From contig JAUWEX010000118.1 of NCBI GenBank assembly GCA_030607235.1, positions 1 through 5,131 of the forward strand: 5,131 nt of DNA, written 5' to 3'. A program made the translations under genes and the position numbers. Numbering within the stretch: position 1 is the first letter of the stretch; each line of letters opens with the position of its first letter. Shown here one piece after another: positions 1 through 5,131 of the stretch. This DNA comes from Planctomycetota bacterium. GTDB taxonomy: Bacteria > Planctomycetota > B129-G9. The notes under the pieces are model-generated. The model did not search any database. It was given only the letters and a program-made list of their open reading frames with translations, and had not been told where the DNA came from.

Positions 1-606
1 ACTAAGAACCTTTACCGTCGCATAGGAATCGATTATCGAGGTCGGCTCCGGCGTGGCGACGACCAGCACCTCGTCCGCAGCGGAGAGGAAATTTATTACG
101 TTGCGCGAGATACCCGCTGCGGTGTCGATAATTAGAAGATCGGCCATCGTCTCGATGTGATCCATCTGCTCCAGCAGCCTGGCGCGCTGCGCGTCGGTCA
201 TATCCACCAGCCCGGCAAGGCCCGACGCCCCGGGAATTATCCGCACGCCCTCCGGCCCTTCGGCGACGATGTCCATGACTCCATGCGAGCCGTTAATCAG
301 GTGTGAGAGGTTGTAGCGCGAGCGAAGATTGGCCAAAACGTCAATGTTGGCCAGCCCGAGGTCCGCGTCCATTACCACGACCCTGTGTCCCATGCGCGCC
401 GCGGCGATCGCGAGATTCAACGATATGTTGGACTTGCCCACACCGCCCTTGCCGCTGGTAACGGCGATGGTCCGGGCGCTTGAACGTCGTTTCGGAGCGG
501 CGGTCCGGGGTCTCGCGGATATCAGGGCCGCTTCGGCCTCAGCGGCGCTCTCGGCCACATCCGCGGCCATCCTGCGCAATTTAGTAGCCTGGTCCGCGAT
601 TATCAT
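1..606 (-). CDS. flhG: FlhG (FleN/YlxH) MinD-like ATPase, flagellar number regulator; 3' end cut off by the window edge
   Basis: A ParA/MinD-family ATPase that limits flagellar number and stimulates the GTPase of FlhF. The first 202 codons are visible and the frame is still open at position 1; full-length family members usually run to about 270-300 residues. The N-terminus carries DQATKLR (residues 5-11), the DQAxxLR motif known in FlhG as the FlhF-activating element. A basic, Ala-rich linker follows (about 12-44). The ATPase core then shows the deviant Walker A SGKGGVGKSN (51-60), the MDADLGLANIDVL segment (79-91), the Walker B/switch II motif LLIIDTAAGIS (157-167) and the TPEPTSIIDSYA segment (185-196). 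The ATG at 606 was chosen because it overlaps the flhF stop as ATGA, has a strong Shine-Dalgarno sequence, and places DQAxxLR at the extreme N-terminus as expected. A MinD or ParA partition protein is less likely given this motif and the neighbour flhF. The C-terminal membrane-targeting helix typical of the family lies outside the window. Confidence 0.95.
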   Translation of the reverse strand, partial: MIIADQATKLRRMAADVAESAAEAEAALISARPRTAAPKRRSSARTIAVTSGKGGVGKSNISLNLAIAAARMGHRVVVMDADLGLANIDVLANLRSRYNLSHLINGSHGVMDIVAEGPEGVRIIPGASGLAGLVDMTDAQRARLLEQMDHIETMADLLIIDTAAGISRNVINFLSAADEVLVVATPEPTSIIDSYATVKVLS

Positions 607-1784
607 ATTTCCTCTCCAAGCATTACCGAAGCGAAACGCCGGGCGTCGGCCTCTTCGATATCGTCGGGCACTTCCTGCCCGGTAGTGATGTAGGAAAGGC
701 GCTTGCCGGATTTCAAAATAACCCGAAGTATATGGCCGGGACAGGTCCCTTCGTCGAGTTTGCTAAGTATCATGTGATCGGTTGCCAGCGGCGCGAATCG
801 CTCCATGATCTCGTCGAGACTCGACTCGCCGATGGTCGAACTGATTACGAGGTGTATCTGGTCGAAATCGCCGGCTTCGAGGAAGAGTTTGAGTTCCTCC
901 ATCTTCTCCGCGTTGCGCTGGCTGCGGCCGGCCGTGTCGACGAGGACGATGTCCTTGTCGGCAAAGGCTTCGCGGGCGTCGCGGAGTTCTTCGGGAGTCA
1001 GGATGACGTTGACGGGAATACCGATGATGTCGGCGTAGGTCTTGAGTTGCTGCACCGCGGCGATGCGGTAAGTATCCAGGGTTACCAGCCCGACGTCATA
1101 GCCTTTGACGAATTTGAAACTGGCGGCGAGTTTGGCGATTGTGGTCGTCTTGCCGACACCCGTCGGCCCTATCAGCGCCACGACCATCGGGCCTTCGCCG
1201 GTCGGCTCGATCGGCGGCGCGGTCTTGACCAGGTCGGCGATCGTATCGCGCAGTTGGGCGATACGCGCGGTCGGCTCGTCGTGCTCACCCGAAGGCATTC
1301 TGCGCAAGCGCTTGATAATACCGCGCGCCACGTCGGGATGTATCTTGCGGCGGAGAAGCGTCCGGTACAATGCGCCCAGTTCCTCGGAGACCCTGCCGAG
1401 TTTTCTGCAATGTTCCTGTGCGAAGTGATCGGTGAGCATCTCCTTGATGGAATCAATCTGTCCCCTGATATCTTCGACATCTTCGCCGGATTCGGCAACC
1501 GCAACGGGCGTCTCGTAAGCGTGGCGCACCAACGCCCGGGCCTCGCCCGCAGCGTTCTTTGTCGGAGCGCCTTCGGAGGCGGGCCTGTCGTGTTTGCTTC
1601 CGCGCGGCAGAACATGTACCTCGTCGGATGCGGTCAGTTCAACCACTTCCCGCCCGCCGAAGCCAAAAAATCCGCCCTGTTTGAGACAGCGCGTGTGAAG
1701 GATAACCGCGTCGCTGCCAAGGTCGCCCTTGACCATGTCCAACGCTTCTTTCATTGTCGAGGCATGATAGGTCTTGATATTCAT
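603..1784 (-). CDS. flhF: FlhF, SRP-type GTPase for flagellar placement
   Basis: A signal-recognition-particle-type GTPase that marks the site of flagellar assembly, usually a cell pole, and recruits early basal-body parts at the membrane. The product is 393 residues. It has an N-terminal B domain starting MNIKTYHAST, a poorly conserved linker (about 55-110), a helical N domain (about 115-190) and a C-terminal G domain. The G domain shows G1 GPTGVGKT (206-213), DTYRIAAVQQL (237-247), G3 DTAGR (283-287), G4 SKLD (341-344) and the closing TTGQEVPDDI (367-376), all intact. A GTG three codons upstream (position 1793) is also in frame. The ATG at 1784 is preferred because a GGAG sits 8 nt before it, it forms an ATGA overlap with the flhA stop, and homologues begin with this MxIKTYxAxT-type sequence. 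FtsY and Ffh are excluded by the B domain and the flagellar context. The downstream partner FlhG overlaps by 4 bp. Confidence 0.97.
   Translation of the reverse strand: MNIKTYHASTMKEALDMVKGDLGSDAVILHTRCLKQGGFFGFGGREVVELTASDEVHVLPRGSKHDRPASEGAPTKNAAGEARALVRHAYETPVAVAESGEDVEDIRGQIDSIKEMLTDHFAQEHCRKLGRVSEELGALYRTLLRRKIHPDVARGIIKRLRRMPSGEHDEPTARIAQLRDTIADLVKTAPPIEPTGEGPMVVALIGPTGVGKTTTIAKLAASFKFVKGYDVGLVTLDTYRIAAVQQLKTYADIIGIPVNVILTPEELRDAREAFADKDIVLVDTAGRSQRNAEKMEELKLFLEAGDFDQIHLVISSTIGESSLDEIMERFAPLATDHMILSKLDEGTCPGHILRVILKSGKRLSYITTGQEVPDDIEEADARRFASVMLGEEI
611..617 (-). promoter_or_regulatory. Ribosome binding site of flhG
   Basis: On the minus strand GGAGAGG lies just before AAAT and the ATG at 606. 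The GGAG part is 7 nt from the start codon. This is the strongest Shine-Dalgarno sequence in the window. It sits inside the 3' end of flhF and fixes the flhG start, which also shares an ATGA with the flhF stop. Confidence 0.8.
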
Positions 1785-3865
1785 TCTTTGCACTCCGCCA
1801 TTCCAATTGATTCTATGTTAACGTCGGATACCACTTCGTTGTATGACAACACGTTGATATTTAATTTTCCCGTATCGAGCATCTTCTTGAATTGCGCGCG
1901 AATCTGCGGCGCACACAGCACAACCGGCAAATGCCCCGCGGTTACGAGTTTCTCGACCTGTGCGATTGTCGCCTTGATTATCGCGCTTATCTGCGCGGGA
2001 GTCAGGGTCAGGAAAGTGCCGCGCTCGGTGTGTTCGATGCCGGCACTAATGCGCGCTTCGAGTTTGGGATCGAGCGTAACCACGTACAACTTGCCGTCCG
2101 CGTCTTTGAGGGAGTCGCAAATCGAGCGAGCGAGCGCGTGTCGTACGTATTCGGTAAGGATTTCGGGGTCCTTGGTCTTGGTGGCGTATTCGCCGAGGGT
2201 TTCGAGTATGGTCGCGAGATCGCGAACGGATACGCGCTCCTTGAGCAACGACTCGAGAATTCGCTGCAACTCGGCAGGCTTCATGATGTCGGACACGACT
2301 TCCTTGACCAGATTCGGCGCGGTCTCCTTGAGATTTTCCACAAGGCCGTTGACGTCTTCGCGCGAAAGGATGTCCGCGGCGTGGGACTTGATGGTTTCGG
2401 ACAGGTGCGTCGCGATAACGCTGACCGCGTCGACGACCGTGTAGCCCAGCGCCTCGGCGCGATGCTTGTCGGCCTCGGTAATCCAGACGGCGGGCAGGCC
2501 GAAGGCGGGTTCGGTCGTCTCGACGCCTTCGATCTTTCCGCTGACGCTGCCGGCGTCCATCGCAAGATAGCCATCGGGCACGGCAATACCCTTGCCTACG
2601 ACGTTGCCGCGTATTTTGATCCGATACGAGTTCGGTTCGAGTTGCATGTTGTCGCGAATACGAACGGGCGGAATTATGATACCCAACTCCAGCGCGATTT
2701 GCCGACGTATCATCGTAACGCGGTGCAGCAGGTCCCCGCCCTGCGTCTGGTCGACGAGTTTGACGAGTTGATAGCCGACCTCCAGCCCCATCGGGTCGAT
2801 GTGGAGCAGCGTCTCGACGCGCTCCGGTTTTTTGGGGGCGTCTTTTTGGGCGGCGGCCAGCGCACGCCGCACGGTTTGTTTTTTGTTGACAACTATCATT
2901 GCGCCCGCCGCGATGCAAATGATCGTTATGAATATGATCTGCATTGCGGGCAGGCCTGCAAAGATCATGGCAATCAAGAAACCTCCGGCAACGAACAGCG
3001 AGCGCGGCTGCGAGAATATCTGCCGGAAGAGGCTCTGTCCCAGGTTACTCGTGGCTCCGGCCCGCGAAACGATGATGGCGGCCGAAAGCGAAATCAGCAG
3101 CGCGGGTATCTGGCTGACCAGTCCGTCGCCGATCGTGAGGAGGGTAAAAATTCTCGCGGCCTTGCCGAGATCGCCGAACTGAACGTAGCCGATAATCAGG
3201 CCGCCGAAGATGTTGATGATCGTGATGATTATGCACGCGATAGCGTCGCCGCGGACGAATTTGCTGGCGCCGTCCATCGCTCCGTAAAAATCGGTCTCGC
3301 TTACGAGGTCTTCGCGTCTCTTGCGGGCCTCGCTCTCGGTAATCAGTCCGGCGTTGAGATCGGCGTCGATGCTTAATTGTTTGCCGGGCATCCCGTCCAA
3401 CGTAAAGCGCGCCGCGACTTCGCTTATGCGCGTGGCACCCTTGGTGATGACGACGAACTGGACGATTATCAGGATGATAAAAATAATAAACCCGACCACG
3501 AGGTTGTTGCCGCCGACGAACGAGCCAAAGGTATACAGCACCTTCCCGGCGAACAACGGCGGCTCGACCGGCTCGGCACTGCCCAGTATCAACCGCGTCG
3601 ATGCGATGTTCAACGCCAGGCGATAGAAGGTCGTCATAAGCAGCATAGTCGGAAACACCGAGAAATCCAGCGGCTTGGCCACGTAGATAGAGGTAAAGAG
3701 AACTATGATGGCCAGAGAGATGTTAATAATCAGCAGCAGGTCCAGCAAAAACGGCGGCAGCGGCATGATGATCGTCAGCAACACGCCGATTACGGCGATA
3801 ACCAGAAACATGTCCAGGTTTTTCTTGAACACGCCCATTGCTTTTGTGTCGGCCATATCCGCCAT
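1781..3865 (-). CDS. flhA: FlhA, flagellar type III export gate protein
   Basis: The large membrane subunit of the flagellar export gate (FHIPEP family). It forms a nonameric ring, contributes to proton-driven export and docks chaperone-substrate complexes. Its 694 residues match the usual family length. The N-terminal half has about eight hydrophobic segments (roughly 18-35, 39-60, 69-94, 116-140, 208-228, 241-266, 288-306 and 307-326). The FHIPEP signature lies in the cytosolic loop at about 146-170 (RISEVAARFTLDGMPGKQ and onward), followed by SKFVRGDAIA (201-210) with the conserved charged residue D207. A Lys/Pro-rich linker (about 328-350) leads to the soluble C-terminal domain, with recognisable blocks such as VIATHLSE (473-480) and RDLATILETLGEY. 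The start at 3865 has only a weak GAAAG 7 nt upstream. In-frame ATGs at 3856 and 3838 are alternatives, but neither has a better site. It follows flhB after 14 bp and overlaps flhF by 4 bp. A virulence-type homologue (SctV) is unlikely beside flhF and flhG. Confidence 0.98.
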   Translation of the reverse strand: MADMADTKAMGVFKKNLDMFLVIAVIGVLLTIIMPLPPFLLDLLLIINISLAIIVLFTSIYVAKPLDFSVFPTMLLMTTFYRLALNIASTRLILGSAEPVEPPLFAGKVLYTFGSFVGGNNLVVGFIIFIILIIVQFVVITKGATRISEVAARFTLDGMPGKQLSIDADLNAGLITESEARKRREDLVSETDFYGAMDGASKFVRGDAIACIIITIINIFGGLIIGYVQFGDLGKAARIFTLLTIGDGLVSQIPALLISLSAAIIVSRAGATSNLGQSLFRQIFSQPRSLFVAGGFLIAMIFAGLPAMQIIFITIICIAAGAMIVVNKKQTVRRALAAAQKDAPKKPERVETLLHIDPMGLEVGYQLVKLVDQTQGGDLLHRVTMIRRQIALELGIIIPPVRIRDNMQLEPNSYRIKIRGNVVGKGIAVPDGYLAMDAGSVSGKIEGVETTEPAFGLPAVWITEADKHRAEALGYTVVDAVSVIATHLSETIKSHAADILSREDVNGLVENLKETAPNLVKEVVSDIMKPAELQRILESLLKERVSVRDLATILETLGEYATKTKDPEILTEYVRHALARSICDSLKDADGKLYVVTLDPKLEARISAGIEHTERGTFLTLTPAQISAIIKATIAQVEKLVTAGHLPVVLCAPQIRAQFKKMLDTGKLNINVLSYNEVVSDVNIESIGMAECKE
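1793..1796 (-). promoter_or_regulatory. Ribosome binding site of flhF
   Basis: GGAG on the minus strand, 8 nt before the ATG at 1784, lies inside the last codons of flhA. The upstream in-frame GTG at 1793-1791 begins with the last base of this site, so the site cannot serve that GTG. This decides the start in favour of the ATG. Confidence 0.75.
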
Positions 3866-3879
3866 AGCGCTGCTTTCGA

Positions 3880-4956
3880 TTAATTAGTTTGAGCCGCCTG
3901 TTTTTCGAGTTCGTAAACGTACGCCAGTATTTCGGCGAGGGTCTGATAAAGATCGGGCGAAATGGTCATGCCTACTTCGACCGTTTTGTACAGGGCCTGC
4001 GCCAGCGGCTTTTTCTCCACGATGGGAATGCCGTGAACGATGGCTATTTCGCGTATCTTCCGGGCCATGTGTCCCGCGCCCTTGGCCACAACACGCGGCG
4101 CGGACATGGTCTCGCGCTTGTATTCAAGCGCGATCGCCAAATGCGTCGGGTTGGTAATGACCACCTCGGCCTCGGAGACCTTGTGCATCATGCGCTGCTG
4201 AAGAATCGCGCGCTGCGTTCTCATGCGGCGCTGCTTGATATTGGGGTCTCCTTCGTAGCGCTTAAGTTCTTCCTTGACCTCCCGCTTGCTCATTTTGAGG
4301 TCTTTCTCGTGCTGCCAGCGCTGGTAGGCGTAATCCAGTATCGCGATTATCAGCAACGCTACGGCGATGCGCACGCCGATGGTAAAGCACACGTCGAACA
4401 GAAACTCCAGTATCGCTCCGACGCTTAACTGCATCGTCGGCATTATTTCGTTTATCTTGCTCGCCAGCGTCCAATACAGTATCGCTCCGACGACGGTAAT
4501 CTTGACCAGAGCCATCACCAGTTTGACGCCGCCGCGCAGAGAGACCAGTTTTTTCATGCCCCGTATCGGGTCGAAGCGCGAAAAATTCGGAATCAGCGCC
4601 TTCAGGCTAAGCGCGGGGCCTACCTGCAAAAGCGACACACCCAGCCCCACCACGATCATGCCGATGAAAAGCGGCACCAGCAGTTTCAGCAGATAAACCG
4701 CGCCTGCGCCGGTGTACACCTGAATGGTATCGATATCCAGCGGCATGTTGTGCAGGTTCGACAACAGGCTGCGGTACAGCGATCCCATGCCCCCAAGAAG
4801 GCTCTCGCGGCAAAAGTTCAGCAACAACAGCGCCGCTATCAGGATCACCGCCGTGTTGAGGTCCTGACTCTTGGCCACCTGGCCTTTTTCGCGGGCTTCG
4901 CGCCGCTTGCGCGGCGACGCCGGCTCTGTGCGCTCCCCTTGCAGGTCTTCAGGCAT
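3880..4956 (-). CDS. flhB: FlhB, flagellar export apparatus protein and substrate-specificity switch
   Basis: An integral inner-membrane part of the flagellar type III export apparatus; self-cleavage of its cytosolic domain allows the switch from rod/hook to filament substrates. Its 358 residues are slightly shorter than the enterobacterial protein. The N-terminus has the typical polar block ERTEPASPRKRREAREKGQV (8-27). Four hydrophobic segments follow at roughly 33-50, 85-112, 144-165 and 183-208. A charged linker (about 212-260) leads to the cleavage motif NPTH at residues 269-272, with N269, P270, T271 and H272 all present, so autocleavage between N and P is expected. The C-terminus has HGIPIVEKKPLAQALY (308-323) and ends with LAEILAYVYEL before a very short tail. 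The ATG at 4956 has a weak GAG about 6 nt upstream, but it gives exactly the family N-terminus. The gene starts 18 bp after fliR ends and stops 14 bp before flhA. An injectisome SctU is possible in principle but unlikely in this gene order. Confidence 0.98.
   Translation of the reverse strand: MPEDLQGERTEPASPRKRREAREKGQVAKSQDLNTAVILIAALLLLNFCRESLLGGMGSLYRSLLSNLHNMPLDIDTIQVYTGAGAVYLLKLLVPLFIGMIVVGLGVSLLQVGPALSLKALIPNFSRFDPIRGMKKLVSLRGGVKLVMALVKITVVGAILYWTLASKINEIMPTMQLSVGAILEFLFDVCFTIGVRIAVALLIIAILDYAYQRWQHEKDLKMSKREVKEELKRYEGDPNIKQRRMRTQRAILQQRMMHKVSEAEVVITNPTHLAIALEYKRETMSAPRVVAKGAGHMARKIREIAIVHGIPIVEKKPLAQALYKTVEVGMTISPDLYQTLAEILAYVYELEKQAAQTN
4408..4492. repeat. 16-bp direct repeat inside flhB
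   Basis: The 16-mer cagtatcgctccgacg occurs at 4408-4423 and again at 4477-4492, 69 bp apart, which is 23 codons and in frame. Both copies encode VGAIL with identical codons (residues 156-160 and 179-183), in or beside two membrane segments of FlhB. The flanking codons differ. It may be chance reuse of the same codons in two hydrophobic segments rather than a functional repeat. Confidence 0.5.
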
Positions 4957-4974
4957 AAGTTACTCGTTTCAGGA

Positions 4975-5131
4975 TCAACCGGTCGCAAAAAGCGAATCCA
5001 ACCTGCCCGACATCGCGTCGAGCAGTTGCTGCACCACCACGGCCAGCGCCGGCACCGTGAGGGTCAATATCCCCAGCCCCACCCCGAGGCGCACGGCGAA
5101 GCCGATATTAAAGATGTTCATCTCCGGCACG
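4975..5131 (-). CDS. fliR: FliR, flagellar export gate protein; C-terminal fragment, 5' part outside the window
   Basis: The last 51 codons of an open frame that enters from the right edge and ends in TGA at 4977-4975. Position 5131 is the last base of an incomplete codon. The visible peptide starts VPEMNIFNIGFAVRLGVGLG. This matches the conserved C-terminal region of FliR (the PQMNIFLIGFPLK-type block), followed by a hydrophobic segment LGILTLTVPALAVVV and a short amphipathic tail. FliR joins FliP and FliQ to form the helical core of the flagellar export gate in the inner membrane. The position directly before flhB is the usual one. The tail ends in a stop 18 bp before flhB, so this is not a fused FliR-FlhB protein. 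The call depends on a short segment plus context, but both agree. Confidence 0.9.
   Translation of the reverse strand, partial: VPEMNIFNIGFAVRLGVGLGILTLTVPALAVVVQQLLDAMSGRLDSLFATG

Noticed and set aside
1782..1793. GTG at 1793 as the flhF start
   Set aside because: It has no usable Shine-Dalgarno spacing, adds three residues not expected in the family, and would lengthen the overlap with flhA, while the ATG at 1784 has GGAG at 8 nt and an ATGA junction.
732..2444. A 570-codon open frame on the plus strand, antisense to flhF and the 3' part of flhA
   Set aside because: It spans the junction of two well-supported genes in the opposite direction, and its translation shows no recognisable domain and changes character at the junction. 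Long antisense frames are common in GC-rich genes because of codon bias.
2046..2918. A 290-codon minus-strand frame overlapping flhA, considered as a product of frameshifting after the homopolymer tract
   Set aside because: The translation is dominated by R and low-complexity sequence with no domain, and it is out of frame with a complete, conserved FlhA.
1892..3376. A 494-codon open frame on the plus strand, antisense to flhA
   Set aside because: The translation is rich in D, R, G and V with no motif, which is typical of the reverse complement of a conserved membrane protein gene. flhA is intact on the other strand.
4957..4974. A possible promoter or terminator between fliR and flhB
   Set aside because: The gap is 18 bp with no hairpin and no room for -35/-10 or -24/-12 elements. 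It fits a continuous operon.

Overview
This window holds part of a flagellar gene cluster. Everything is read from the minus strand. In transcription order (right to left) it contains the 3' end of fliR, complete flhB, flhA and flhF, and the 5' two-thirds or so of flhG (also called fleN or ylxH). All five calls rest on family motifs visible in the translations.

Layout: positions 5131-4975 carry the last 51 codons of fliR. An 18-bp gap leads to flhB (4956-3880), and a 14-bp gap leads to flhA (3865-1781). flhA overlaps flhF (1784-603) by 4 bp, and flhF overlaps flhG (606 to the window edge) by 4 bp. Both overlaps are an ATGA in which the start and stop codons share bases. No stretch is long enough to hide another gene, and I see no promoter, terminator, RNA gene, CRISPR array or mobile element. 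The promoter probably lies upstream of fliR, and any terminator lies beyond flhG; both are outside the window.

How the genes work together: FliR, FlhB and FlhA are core parts of the flagellar type III export apparatus in the inner membrane. FliR helps form the export gate. FlhB switches substrate class after self-cleavage at NPTH. FlhA is the large export-gate protein whose cytosolic ring docks chaperone-substrate complexes. FlhF (SRP-type GTPase) and FlhG (MinD-like ATPase that stimulates FlhF) set where and how many flagella are built. Having the pair directly downstream of the export genes suggests that placement and export are expressed together.

Organism: a flagellated bacterium of moderately high GC. 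The order fliR-flhB-flhA-flhF-flhG is widespread (Firmicutes, Deltaproteobacteria-like groups, Planctomycetota and others), so it does not identify the phylum. The FlhF N-terminus (MNIKTYHAST, then a GGFFGFGGREVVELTAS segment) reminds me of FlhF from Planctomycetota (Phycisphaerae) and related deep lineages, but this is a weak impression. The locus is conserved core machinery; I found no sign of an undescribed system in it.
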